Shown here one piece after another: positions 8,552 through 17,716 of a DNA stretch of 64,000 nt. Both the position numbers and the translations under genes were made by a program. The notes beneath the pieces were generated by a model, which saw only the letters and a program-made list of their open reading frames with translations, searched no databases and was not told the origin of the DNA. Numbering within the stretch: position 1 is the stretch's first letter; each line of letters opens with the position of its first letter. Source of the stretch: an uncultured Bacteroidota bacterium (GTDB lineage: Bacteria > Bacteroidota > Bacteroidia > Bacteroidales > F082); contig CALDOI010000048.1 of assembly GCA_937912115.1 (NCBI GenBank), positions 1 through 64,000 on the forward strand, written 5' to 3'.

Positions 8552-9448
8552 ATGATAAAAAATCTTTCAACCATTGTTGAGCTTGCAAAAAACAAGCGTA
8601 AAAGAAAAATTGTTGTAGCAGCCGCAGGCGATCAACATGTATTAGAGGCAATTTCAAATGCCACCAAAGAAGGAATAATTGAACCAATACTTGTTGGTGA
8701 AGAATCTGAAATTCGTAGAATAGCGACAGAAATAGGTTTCGATATTAAAAACATTGAAGTAATCGATATTGAAGATGCCTATGATGCATCTTTGGAGGCT
8801 ACAAAAATAATCGGAGAGGGTAGAGCCGACATCCTAATGAAAGGACTTGTAAGCTCCGGACAATTGTTAAAAGCTGTACTTAATAAAGATTTTGGTTTAC
8901 GTACCGGATCATTATTAAGCCATGTTGCAATATTCGAAACACCATATTACCATAAATTATTAGGAGTTACCGATGCTGCAATGAATGTTGAACCTAGTCT
9001 GGAAGATAAAATAGATATCATCAAAAATGCCGTGAATGTTTTTCATGGACTTGGTATTATGAATCCAAAAGTGGCTATAATTGGGTCGGTTGAAACAATT
9101 AATCCAAAGATGGAAGCAACAATGCATGCAGCTACCATTTCAATGATGAATTACCGTAAGCAAATCAAAGGGTGCATAATTGATGGCCCACTTGCACTTG
9201 ACGGAGCAATATCAAAAGATGCTGCTAAACTTAAAAATATTACAAGTGATGTAGCCGGTGATGCCGATTTAATATTAGCCCCGGATATTAACGGAGCAAA
9301 TATTCTATACAAAGCTTTGAATTTTCTTGGAGGAGCAACAGCTGCAGCTGTTATTATGGGAGCAACTGTTCCAATTGTGCTAACCTCAAGGGGCGATTCA
9401 GAAAAGAGTAAATTTTTGTCAATTGCACTTGCAGCAGCAATTACTTAA
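8552..9448 (+). CDS. ptb: Phosphate butyryltransferase
   Basis: Converts butyryl-CoA plus phosphate to butyryl-phosphate and CoA. The 298-residue length and the phosphate acetyl/butyryl-transferase fold are typical: N-terminal 'KRKIVVAAAGDQHVLEAI', the central 'ADILMKGLVSSGQLLKAVL', and the C-terminal Gly/Ala-rich CoA-binding region 'NFLGGATAAAVIMGATVPIV'. It is followed after 39 bases by butyrate kinase in the same direction, the standard ptb-buk operon. The pair makes ATP by substrate-level phosphorylation. Branched-chain acyl-CoAs could also be substrates, and the enzyme could run in reverse to activate butyrate. No crotonase or butyryl-CoA dehydrogenase genes are in the window. Confidence 0.93.
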   Translation: MIKNLSTIVELAKNKRKRKIVVAAAGDQHVLEAISNATKEGIIEPILVGEESEIRRIATEIGFDIKNIEVIDIEDAYDASLEATKIIGEGRADILMKGLVSSGQLLKAVLNKDFGLRTGSLLSHVAIFETPYYHKLLGVTDAAMNVEPSLEDKIDIIKNAVNVFHGLGIMNPKVAIIGSVETINPKMEATMHAATISMMNYRKQIKGCIIDGPLALDGAISKDAAKLKNITSDVAGDADLILAPDINGANILYKALNFLGGATAAAVIMGATVPIVLTSRGDSEKSKFLSIALAAAIT

Positions 9449-9487
9449 ACTATAATTAGGTTACTAAATTACCAGTAGTTTCAACAA

Positions 9488-10561
9488 ATGGAAACCGTAT
9501 ACATACTTGCGATAAATCCAGGCTCAACATCCACTAAAATTGCGGTGTATGCTGATACAACCCCTATTTTTATCCAAACACTACGACATTCTTCTGAAGA
9601 ATTAGCTCCCTATGAACTTGTTACCGATCAGTTTAACTTTCGTAAGGAACTAATTCTAAAGGAGCTTGAAGGTGCCGAAATTCCCCTCAACCAAATTAAA
9701 GTTGTGATGGGGCGTGGCGGTTTACTGAAGCCTGTTGAATCTGGTATTATTGCTGTTGATGAAAAAATGGTGCATGACCTTGAAAGTTGTGCATATGGTG
9801 AACATGCCAGTAATTTAGGTGGACTAATTTCTTACGATCTGGCCAACTCACTACCAAATGCGAAAGCATATATTAGCAATCCTGTAGTTGTTGATGAATT
9901 GGATGATCTAGCTCGACTGTCCGGACACCCGTTACTGCCAAGGAGATCGATCTTTCATGCGTTGAACCAAAAAGCTGTTGCACATGAACATGCAAAATCA
10001 ATAATGAGGAAGTATGAAGATCTAAATCTAATTGTTGTCCATCTTGGTGGTGGAATTACTGTTGGTGCTCATAAGAAAGGGCGCGTTGTAGATGTTAATC
10101 AGGGTTTAGATGGCGATGGTCCATTTTCTCCAGAACGAACAGGGACATTACCTGTGGGTGATTTGGTAAAACTTTGCTTTAGTGGTAATTACACCCAAAA
10201 GGAAATCATGAAAATGATTAAAGGAGAGGGGGGGCTGGTTGCATACTTAGGAACTAATAGTGCCTATGATGTTGAACAGCGCATTATTGCAGGTGACAAA
10301 GAAGCCAAATATATATACGATGGAATGGCTTATCAAATAGCCAAAGAGGTGGGTGGTATGGTAGCTGTATTGCATTCGGATGTGGATGGAATATTAATTA
10401 CCGGAGGAATTGCCCACGACAAATATTTTGTAAATCAAATAATATCATATGTTCACCGCATGGCTCCGGTTCATGTTTATCCTGGTGAAGATGAGATGAG
10501 AGCCTTAGCAATGAATGGACTTAGGTTAATCCTTGGGGAGGTAGAAGCCAGAGCTTACTAA
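9488..10561 (+). CDS. buk: Butyrate kinase
   Basis: Transfers phosphate from butyryl-phosphate to ADP, giving butyrate and ATP. 357 residues, normal for the family, with ASKHA-superfamily motifs: phosphate-1 'LAINPGSTSTKIAVY', 'VVMGRGGLLKPV', the phosphate-2 region 'NLIVVHLGGGITVGAHKKG', and the adenosine region 'VDGILITGGIAHDKYF'. It lies 39 bases after ptb. The conserved 'GPFSPERTGTLP' supports butyrate rather than acetate kinase. A -7-like TACTTTTG at 10574-10581, just after the stop, may serve the next gene. Confidence 0.95.
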   Translation: METVYILAINPGSTSTKIAVYADTTPIFIQTLRHSSEELAPYELVTDQFNFRKELILKELEGAEIPLNQIKVVMGRGGLLKPVESGIIAVDEKMVHDLESCAYGEHASNLGGLISYDLANSLPNAKAYISNPVVVDELDDLARLSGHPLLPRRSIFHALNQKAVAHEHAKSIMRKYEDLNLIVVHLGGGITVGAHKKGRVVDVNQGLDGDGPFSPERTGTLPVGDLVKLCFSGNYTQKEIMKMIKGEGGLVAYLGTNSAYDVEQRIIAGDKEAKYIYDGMAYQIAKEVGGMVAVLHSDVDGILITGGIAHDKYFVNQIISYVHRMAPVHVYPGEDEMRALAMNGLRLILGEVEARAY

Positions 10562-10605
10562 TTAAGTTTTTATTACTTTTGCAATTGTAATATGATAAAT
10601 ATCAG

Positions 10606-10621
10606 GTTGTCACATGACAAC
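10606..10621. promoter_or_regulatory. Near-perfect palindrome upstream of T9SS cargo gene
   Basis: GTTGTCA-ca-TGACAAC, 7-bp arms with a 2-base centre. The right arm supplies the AAC of the putative ECF promoter that follows. The form suits a dimeric regulator operator or a small hairpin in the 5' region of the 10676 gene. Confidence 0.3.
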
Positions 10622-10643
10622 TTAACATTGGTATTCCCTGTCA
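10617..10643 (+). promoter_or_regulatory. Putative ECF-type promoter of first BNR/T9SS gene
   Basis: GACAAC then, after 18 bases, GTCA. The AAC-N18-GTCA spacing equals that of the site upstream of the ECF sigma gene at 61755. The predicted start would give a leader of about 25 bases before the ATG at 10676. The match was made by eye. Confidence 0.35.
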
Positions 10644-10675
10644 TAGCTTACATCTAACTAACACTTATAAATACG

Positions 10676-13600
10676 ATGCGAAATTTTTTATTTTTATCAT
10701 TAGCCTTTATCTTAATGATTACTGCTTTTAACTGGGCAATAAGTGATTCATCTGATACAGAGCGAGAAAGAAGAGCTAAAGTAAATACCCGAGTTGACAA
10801 TAATGGATACTGGAAACAGTTGGCCAAAGAAGGTCTTGCTGTTCTTAATCCAGTTGTTGAAGTACCAGAAGCCATATATAAAGGTAGTAAAATTAATTCA
10901 AGAATGGTTCGATTTGAAAACTCACCCGATGTTCCGGTTTCAACTAATTCAACTCAAAGTGAGAATTCTGTTATTGTTGATCCTAACAATAATATGACTG
11001 CATTAAATTCAAATAATTCGGGAGGACCTGGAGGAACTCCCATATATGGCGCCAACGACTTGTATACTTTTGATGGTGGAGAAACCTTTATTGGTGAAAA
11101 TTCGGGTGCAGGTGGAAACAATAGTGGCGACCCAGCCGCATGTATTGGAACTGATGGCAGATGGTATGTTGGCTATATTAAAAATAGTGGACAGGGTGTT
11201 GCTCATTCTGATGATCAAGGTCAGTCGTGGACTCATGTTCAGGTAGCTCCAAATCCTGGTTCATTGGCAGATAAAAATCATATGTGGCTCGATCGCAAAT
11301 CAGGAAGCCCTTATGAAAATAATCTTTACAATGCATGGACTGATTTTGGTGGATCTTCTGACAATGAAATTGTACTAAAATATTCAGCCGATAATGGAGA
11401 AACATGGTCAGCCAAAAAAACTATTAGTACTGCTGTTAATGCCGGAAGTCATAATCAGGGAGTGAATGTACAAAGCGGTCCCAATGGCGAAGTATATGCT
11501 GTTTGGGCAATTTATGATGGATGGCCACAAGACGAGAAAGCTTTGGGTTTTTCAAAATCATTGGATGGCGGCGAAACATGGTCTCCAGCAGTTAGGATTA
11601 TTGGAAATATAAGGGGAGTTAGAAACTCTGGCGTTCCTCAAAATATGCGAGTAGCTACTTTCCCTGTAATGGCTGTTGACACTAGAGATGGTCCAAATGG
11701 AGGTAACCTTTATGTTGTTTGGACGAATATTGGTGTTCCGGGTGTAAATACCGGAAACGATCGTGATGTATATATGATAATGTCATCTGATGAAGGTGAA
11801 ACATGGTCGGATCCTATTCGGGTAAACCAGGATCCAATCGATCAGGGTAAAGCACATTATATGCCTTGGATTACTTGCGATCCATCAAATGGTATTTTGA
11901 GTGTTGTATTTTACGACAATAGAAACACTAATGCAAATCAGGCTGAAGCATGGGTAGCAACTTCAAATACCGGTGGAACAACTTGGGAAGATTTCCAAGT
12001 AAGTGATGTAAGTTTTACTCCTTCTCCAATTCCAGGATTAGCAAGTGGATATATGGGCGATTATCTTGGTATTACTGCACTTAACGGATATGTGTATCCC
12101 ACATGGACTGATAATAGAACAGGTAATGCTATGACATATGTGTCAGTTTTTGAAACTATAGATATTATTGCTCCAACCTCATTAATTGCTGAAACCGATC
12201 AGGAAACGGGTGAATGCATACTCGATTGGAATTTTACAGGAACTACAGGATTCGATTTTTTCAACATCTATCGTGACGATGTATTACTTTCTACCACTAC
12301 TGAATTAACATATACTGATCAGTTAACTGATTATGGTTATTATACTTATGAAGTTACTGCAATATATGGAGGTAGCAATGAATCAACCGGAACAACCGAC
12401 GAAACTCAATATGGAAGTTCATCCATTGAAGTTATGCCTGAAGCATATACTGCCATAGTTTATCCCGATGAAATTGAAATACAGATGATGAAGATTAAGA
12501 ATAATGGTGTACTTGATCTTGAATTTTCATTATCTCCTTTCTTTAAAAATCCAAATCAACATAATTATGCTATTGCCAAAGGTGGTGGAGATGAGTATAT
12601 TCATGAAGTTACCGTTGGGAACTTAACCAATACCTCAGCTAGTGATAATTATTCTAATTTTTCAGGCATGTACGTAAGCATGATTGCTTCACAGAGTTAT
12701 CCAATTGAAGTTAGAAGCAAGAATCCTTACAAAGGTGACCAATGTAAAGTTTGGATTGATTGGGATCAGAATGGCGTGTTTGATGAAAAAGCGATTGAGC
12801 TAAATGATAATGATGAATTTGGAGTTTTCAGGGGGATAATAAATGTACAAAAAGGAGTTAAACAGGGTGTTACAGGAATGAGAATACGTTTAGCAGGATC
12901 GGAAACTCTTAACGCATATGATGAAACTGAATATGGTGAAGTTGAAGATTATTCTGTAGCAATTGCAAGCTGGCTTTCGTTGGATCCTGATAATGGATCG
13001 ATTGCTCCAGGCGACTCACTGTTGGTTACTGTTACATTTGATGCAGCCGGTATGACACAGGGAACATATGCTGATGATATTATTTTTATCACTAACGATC
13101 TTGAAAACCCTGGATATACTGTTGATTTCACACTTCATGTAACAGACCTTGAATTAGCTGCCTCAGCTAACCCAATGGAATTATGTATCGGAGAAACAAC
13201 ACAATTAGAAGCTCTTGTAAGTGGAGGTTCTGGTACCTATACATATGCATGGACTTCAGTTCCTGAGGGTTTTACCTCCACAGAAACTAATCCAATTGTT
13301 GAGCCATTGGAAAATACAGAATATTTTGTTTCAGTTTTTGATGGAATCATTACTATTGATGCATCAGTTTCAGTAACAGTTTATAATAAACCTTTGGTTG
13401 ATCTTGGTGGTGATATGGTACTTTGTGGAGAAACATATCATGAACTTGATGCAGGTAATCCAGGAGATACTTATTTGTGGTCAACTGATGAAACATCGCA
13501 GGTAATTACAGCTTCAGGATCAGGAGTAACAATGGTTTGGGCTGAGGTTACAAATGAAAATGGATGTTCAACAACTGATACTGTTTATCTTGATTTTGCC

Positions 13601-14110
13601 ACTATTCCAACAGTAGAGCTAGGCTCTGATACTACAATTTGTGGCGGAGCAACTATTACACTTGATGCCGGAAATCCTGGATCACTTTTCCTATGGTCTA
13701 ACGAAGCTACAACTCAAACTATTGTTGCTGACACATTGGGGCATGGATATGGAGTTCAGGATTTTACCGTTCAGGTTACAAACCAGTCAGGTTGTATAAA
13801 CGACGGAAGTGTTATGGTGGAATTTTTGGATTGTACTGGAATTGATGAACTTAATTCAATTAGTATGAAAATTTATCCAAATCCTTCAAATGGGATATTT
13901 AACCTGGAGTTAGCAGGCGAAAGCAATAAGCCGGTTGATGTTCAGGTAATGAATATTTCAGGGGAAATAGTTTTCTCTAATTATGGCATTGTTATGTCGG
14001 GTACTAACACTCAGAAAATCGATATAAGTAATTTTGCTGATGGTATTTATACTGTTTCTGTATCTAGTAATGGTGCTTCAAAAACAAGAAGGATTGTACT
14101 AAGAAAATAA
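10676..14110 (+). CDS. Secreted BNR-repeat / FN3 / GEVED protein with T9SS sorting tail
   Basis: 1144 residues. Signal peptide ~1-23. A sialidase-like beta-propeller (~90-490) carries several Asp-boxes ('SADNGETWSAKK', 'SLDGGETWSPA', 'SSDEGETWSDP'). Next is a fibronectin-III-like domain (~495-575). A GEVED domain (~640-765) contains 'CKVWIDWDQNGVFDE' and 'GEVEDYSVAI'. Then come an ASH/CARDB-like sandwich (~770-835), Ig-like repeats (~840-1060) and a type A T9SS sorting tail ('IYPNPSNGIFNLEL' ... 'RRIVLRK'). Export is by Sec, then T9SS. No sialidase catalytic set could be confirmed, so the propeller may only bind ligand. A paralogue follows at 14249. It has two 'LG-D--LCG--LDAGNPG--YLWS' Ig modules where the paralogue has one. 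Adhesion or glycan binding is inference. Confidence 0.85.
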   Translation: MRNFLFLSLAFILMITAFNWAISDSSDTERERRAKVNTRVDNNGYWKQLAKEGLAVLNPVVEVPEAIYKGSKINSRMVRFENSPDVPVSTNSTQSENSVIVDPNNNMTALNSNNSGGPGGTPIYGANDLYTFDGGETFIGENSGAGGNNSGDPAACIGTDGRWYVGYIKNSGQGVAHSDDQGQSWTHVQVAPNPGSLADKNHMWLDRKSGSPYENNLYNAWTDFGGSSDNEIVLKYSADNGETWSAKKTISTAVNAGSHNQGVNVQSGPNGEVYAVWAIYDGWPQDEKALGFSKSLDGGETWSPAVRIIGNIRGVRNSGVPQNMRVATFPVMAVDTRDGPNGGNLYVVWTNIGVPGVNTGNDRDVYMIMSSDEGETWSDPIRVNQDPIDQGKAHYMPWITCDPSNGILSVVFYDNRNTNANQAEAWVATSNTGGTTWEDFQVSDVSFTPSPIPGLASGYMGDYLGITALNGYVYPTWTDNRTGNAMTYVSVFETIDIIAPTSLIAETDQETGECILDWNFTGTTGFDFFNIYRDDVLLSTTTELTYTDQLTDYGYYTYEVTAIYGGSNESTGTTDETQYGSSSIEVMPEAYTAIVYPDEIEIQMMKIKNNGVLDLEFSLSPFFKNPNQHNYAIAKGGGDEYIHEVTVGNLTNTSASDNYSNFSGMYVSMIASQSYPIEVRSKNPYKGDQCKVWIDWDQNGVFDEKAIELNDNDEFGVFRGIINVQKGVKQGVTGMRIRLAGSETLNAYDETEYGEVEDYSVAIASWLSLDPDNGSIAPGDSLLVTVTFDAAGMTQGTYADDIIFITNDLENPGYTVDFTLHVTDLELAASANPMELCIGETTQLEALVSGGSGTYTYAWTSVPEGFTSTETNPIVEPLENTEYFVSVFDGIITIDASVSVTVYNKPLVDLGGDMVLCGETYHELDAGNPGDTYLWSTDETSQVITASGSGVTMVWAEVTNENGCSTTDTVYLDFATIPTVELGSDTTICGGATITLDAGNPGSLFLWSNEATTQTIVADTLGHGYGVQDFTVQVTNQSGCINDGSVMVEFLDCTGIDELNSISMKIYPNPSNGIFNLELAGESNKPVDVQVMNISGEIVFSNYGIVMSGTNTQKIDISNFADGIYTVSVSSNGASKTRRIVLRK

Positions 14111-14131
14111 TTCAATTTATATAAACTTTCC

Positions 14132-14167
14132 AAAAGGCTATCTGACTATTGTTAGATAGCCTTTTTT
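14132..14167 (+). terminator. Rho-independent terminator
   Basis: AAAGGCTATCT / AGATAGCCTTT, an 11-bp perfect stem with a 10-base loop and a following T-run, 22 bases after the stop of the first BNR/T9SS gene. It separates the two tandem paralogues into different transcripts. Confidence 0.85.
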
Positions 14168-14184
14168 ATTTACTTATATTTCAT

Positions 14185-14211
14185 GCAACGAAAAGTAAGT
14201 TATTTTTATCA
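14185..14211 (+). promoter_or_regulatory. Putative ECF-type promoter of second BNR/T9SS gene
   Basis: GCAACG, then ATCA after AAC-N18. This is one mismatch from the GTCA seen at the ECF sigma gene. It lies about 38 bases before the ATG at 14249 and downstream of the terminator, so it is well placed to be the gene's own promoter. Confidence 0.35.
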
Positions 14212-14248
14212 ATAGTATTATATTGCGTATTATTTAATTGATATTGAA

Positions 14249-17200
14249 ATGAAAACGGCGAAACTGATTCTGGTAATATCATTATTACTTGCTTTGGGGT
14301 TTGGTGTTAATAGAGCTGTTAATAATAAAAACACTCAGGAGCAAGTTGACACTCGAATTGATAATCAAGGTTATTGGAAACGAGCCGCCAGAAAGGGATT
14401 AGTACCATATAATCCTGATGTTAAAGTAAAAGAAGCAATCTATACAGGAAGTATTATTCGGGCTCATACAGTTTCAACTCTTGATTCGCCCGATGTTCCT
14501 GTTACAGAAATCAGTTCGGTTCAAAGCGAAAACTCAGTTTTCATTAACCCGCTTGACGAAACAAATCTTCTAAATTCTAATAATTCCACAAACGGTACCG
14601 TTGACACTATTTATGGTGCCGATGCTTTGTTTTCGTTTAATTCGAGCACAAACTGGGAAGGTAATATCGAAGGTGCAGGCGAAGACAATGGTGGAGATCC
14701 TGCAGCAGTAATTGGATTAAATGGGAGGTGGTATGTGAACTATATTAATAACAATGGAGGGTTATCGGTTTCATATTCTGATGACCAGGGAATTTCATGG
14801 GTTGTTAATAATGCTACTCCCAACCCAAGTATTATTGTAGATAAAAATCATATGTGGATTGATAATAATCCAGATAGCCCTTTTGAAGGTAATTTATATG
14901 TAGCATGGACCAACTTCAGTGATTTTAATCTGGGTGAAATAGGGTTTAGCTATTCGACCGATGATGGTGAAACATGGACTATTATAGGTAGTATTAGCAC
15001 CGATGTTAATGCAGGGAGTCACAATCAAGGGGTAAACTTAAGCACAGGCCCCAATGGAGTAGTGTGCGCTGTATGGGCCATCTATGATAATTGGCTTTCG
15101 GGAGGTAGCGATGAAGTTGCAATTGGGATGGCATTATCTCATGATGGGGGAGCTACATGGGAGCCTGCCAAAAGAATTATTTCAAATATAAGAGGAATCA
15201 GAGCATCACGCACAAGCAAAAACATGCGAGTTAATTCTTTTCCGGTTTCAACCATTGATAACAGTAATAGTGCTGATAATGGTTCCATTTATGTTACATG
15301 GGCAAATATTGGAATTCCAGGCATTAATACCGGAGATGATATTGATATATATTTAATAAAATCAATTGATTACGGAGATTCATGGACTGAGCCGATTAGA
15401 GTAAATCAGGATGTATTAGGTCAGGGAAAAGAACATTATTTGCCATGGATATGCTGCGATCCAACTCATGGTATTCTTAGCATGATATATTACGACGATC
15501 GAAATGTAAACCCCGATCAGTGTGAAGTTTACTGTGCCAATTCTGTTGATGGGGGTTTTTCGTGGGATGAGTTTAAGGTTAGTGATGTGAGCTTCACACC
15601 TGCACCAATACCCGGATTAGCCGATAGTTATATGGGAGACTATCTTGGAATTCATGCAAAAAACGGCATGGTATATCCTATTTGGACAGATAATAGAGCT
15701 GGCTATGCAATGTCGTATTGTTCACCTTATCAAACAAATCCTGTTAACCGACCAACCGAATTATCCGGCAATATTGTATTTGAAACAGGAGAATCACAAC
15801 TCATGTGGTCTTATGAATCTACTCCGGAATTTATGAAGTTTATTATTTATCGAGATGGGGATTCAATAGCATCAACGGTTGATACTTCTTTTATAGAAAT
15901 ACTTCCAGATTATGGAGTTTACAGATATCGGGTAACAGCATACTATTCTGATGGAATTGAATCAGGAGCATCAGGAATAGTATCACAATGGGGTAGCGTT
16001 ATTATTTCAACAAATCCCGATAGTATTTCTGATCATATTGCAATAGGCAATACAGCTGAAAAACAAATTTTAATCATAAATCAGGGTCAACTCGATTTGC
16101 ATTATTCAGTAAGTTTAAATTCATCACCTTCTAAAAATAGAGCTTTTTGCAATGCAATTGGTAATAGCGGGTTCGGGCAGGAGTACATTAGTGGAGTTGA
16201 AATTGGAGATATCATAAATTTAGGGACGGGCAATAACAATTATACTGATTATTCCCACATGTCCACAACAATGAAAGTTGGAGAAAGTTATGAAATTACG
16301 GTTACCATTGGTAATCCTTACGACCTGGATCAATGTGCAACATGGATCGACTGGAGTGGGGATGAAATATTTGATGAAAATGAAATTACTGTTTTAGAAA
16401 GGATACCGGGAACAGAGTTTTTTGTTGGTTTAATTTCACCTCCACCCGGTGCTGTAAGCGGAACTACTAAAATGAGGGTTCGACTTACTTACACAGGAAA
16501 TCTTAATCCTTGTGGTGAAACAAATTTTGGAGAAGTTGAAGATTACACGGTATTTGTTCAAGGATGGGTTGATATTTTTCCGCTTTCAAATACAATTAAT
16601 CCTGGCGATTCGGGCATTGTAACAATTGTTTTTAATGCCATTGATTTACCTGAAGGTGATTATTCAACAAATGCAATCATCTTCTCAAATGATCCTGAAT
16701 CAGGAATAAATCAAATTCCACTGTCGCTCAGAGTAGATCATCTAATAGTAAGAGCAAATGCTATCCCCAATGAAGTTTGTCCGGGGAAATTGATTGTCCT
16801 ACAGGCACAGGTTTCGGGTATTTTCGATTCCCTATCATATTATTGGGCATCAAACCCCATTGGTTATGTTTCAGAAAAAGCGAGGCCATTTGCCATTCCT
16901 TTGATTCCAACATGGTATATTGTGGAAATTCATGATGGAGATCATATGTCGATCGACTCGGTGTTTGTAACAACTTTACCAACTCCTCAGATAAATTTGG
17001 GAGCCGACACTAGCTTATGTGCTTCCGAAACATTGACCTTGAATGCGAATAATTTAGGTTCATCTTATTTATGGTCAAATGGCGACACTACTCAAACTAT
17101 TTTTGTTGATACCTCCGGGTTTGGTTATGGTATTCAAAATCACTCAGTTGAGGTAACTAATCTGCTGGGATGTTCAGAAACCGATGATATAGAAGTAGAG

Positions 17201-17488
17201 TTTGTTAATTGTTCCGGAATTTTTGAAATGGAAAGTGTATCCATAAATATTTATCCAAATCCCAATAATGGTAAATTTCAGATTGATTTTTCGAATAAAC
17301 TAAGTGAAGATAGTGATTTAAGAATTGTTAATTCTGCGGGGGACATTGTGTTTCAAAAAAGCAATGTTGATTTAAAAGCTTCAAGAAAAATATATGTGGA
17401 TATCGAAAATCTTGAATCAGGCCATTATACAGCAATACTATTATTTAAAGGACATAAAATCTCCAAAAAGATAATAATTGTTAAGTAA
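14249..17488 (+). CDS. Secreted BNR-repeat / GEVED protein with T9SS tail, paralogue of upstream gene
   Basis: 1079 residues with the same domain order as the 10676 gene. Signal peptide; conserved early motif ('NPD-KVKEAIYTGSII' versus 'NPVVEVPEAIYKGSKI'). Asp-box propeller with 'STDDGETWTI', 'SHDGGATWEP' and 'SVDGGFSWDEF'. FN3-like linker. GEVED domain ('CATWIDWSGDEIFDENEI', 'FGEVEDYTVFV'). Sandwich domain, a single Ig-like 'LGADTSLCASETLTLN' module, and a T9SS type A tail ('IYPNPNNGKFQIDF' ... 'KKIIIVK'). The long parallel stretches, such as 'ADSYMGDYLGI' and 'DVNAGSHNQGVN', show a tandem duplication followed by strong divergence. It is likely a cell-surface or released protein. Enzyme activity is not demonstrable from sequence. 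Confidence 0.85.
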   Translation: MKTAKLILVISLLLALGFGVNRAVNNKNTQEQVDTRIDNQGYWKRAARKGLVPYNPDVKVKEAIYTGSIIRAHTVSTLDSPDVPVTEISSVQSENSVFINPLDETNLLNSNNSTNGTVDTIYGADALFSFNSSTNWEGNIEGAGEDNGGDPAAVIGLNGRWYVNYINNNGGLSVSYSDDQGISWVVNNATPNPSIIVDKNHMWIDNNPDSPFEGNLYVAWTNFSDFNLGEIGFSYSTDDGETWTIIGSISTDVNAGSHNQGVNLSTGPNGVVCAVWAIYDNWLSGGSDEVAIGMALSHDGGATWEPAKRIISNIRGIRASRTSKNMRVNSFPVSTIDNSNSADNGSIYVTWANIGIPGINTGDDIDIYLIKSIDYGDSWTEPIRVNQDVLGQGKEHYLPWICCDPTHGILSMIYYDDRNVNPDQCEVYCANSVDGGFSWDEFKVSDVSFTPAPIPGLADSYMGDYLGIHAKNGMVYPIWTDNRAGYAMSYCSPYQTNPVNRPTELSGNIVFETGESQLMWSYESTPEFMKFIIYRDGDSIASTVDTSFIEILPDYGVYRYRVTAYYSDGIESGASGIVSQWGSVIISTNPDSISDHIAIGNTAEKQILIINQGQLDLHYSVSLNSSPSKNRAFCNAIGNSGFGQEYISGVEIGDIINLGTGNNNYTDYSHMSTTMKVGESYEITVTIGNPYDLDQCATWIDWSGDEIFDENEITVLERIPGTEFFVGLISPPPGAVSGTTKMRVRLTYTGNLNPCGETNFGEVEDYTVFVQGWVDIFPLSNTINPGDSGIVTIVFNAIDLPEGDYSTNAIIFSNDPESGINQIPLSLRVDHLIVRANAIPNEVCPGKLIVLQAQVSGIFDSLSYYWASNPIGYVSEKARPFAIPLIPTWYIVEIHDGDHMSIDSVFVTTLPTPQINLGADTSLCASETLTLNANNLGSSYLWSNGDTTQTIFVDTSGFGYGIQNHSVEVTNLLGCSETDDIEVEFVNCSGIFEMESVSINIYPNPNNGKFQIDFSNKLSEDSDLRIVNSAGDIVFQKSNVDLKASRKIYVDIENLESGHYTAILLFKGHKISKKIIIVK

Positions 17489-17520
17489 ATTTATATATTT
17501 TCTGATAGAATAAAAACTAT

Positions 17521-17548
17521 GCAACCTTTTGGTAATACTTGGGTGTCA
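17521..17548 (+). promoter_or_regulatory. Putative ECF-type promoter upstream of Omp28-like gene
   Basis: GCAACC, then AAC-N19-GTCA, in the 228-base spacer 17489-17716. It resembles the GCAACC-N17-GTCA site at the ECF sigma gene but with one extra spacer base. It would leave a long (~160-base) AT-rich leader before the ATG at 17717, in which I see no further structure. Confidence 0.3.
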
Positions 17549-17716
17549 ATTCAGTAAAAATATGTATGTCACACTTCATATTAACTATTACCATATATTG
17601 TGTAAATGTAATTAGTGTAATTATTTGATAATCAATCATTTACTAGTATATAAACCATAAAAGCTGAAACTAAACTATAGAACCAAATATTTGAAATAAT
17701 CATTAAAACAATTACT

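Noticed and set aside
10676-17488. Naming the two BNR proteins sialidases
   Set aside because: Asp-boxes are present, but I could not identify the sialidase arginine triad and catalytic Tyr/Glu/Asp with confidence.
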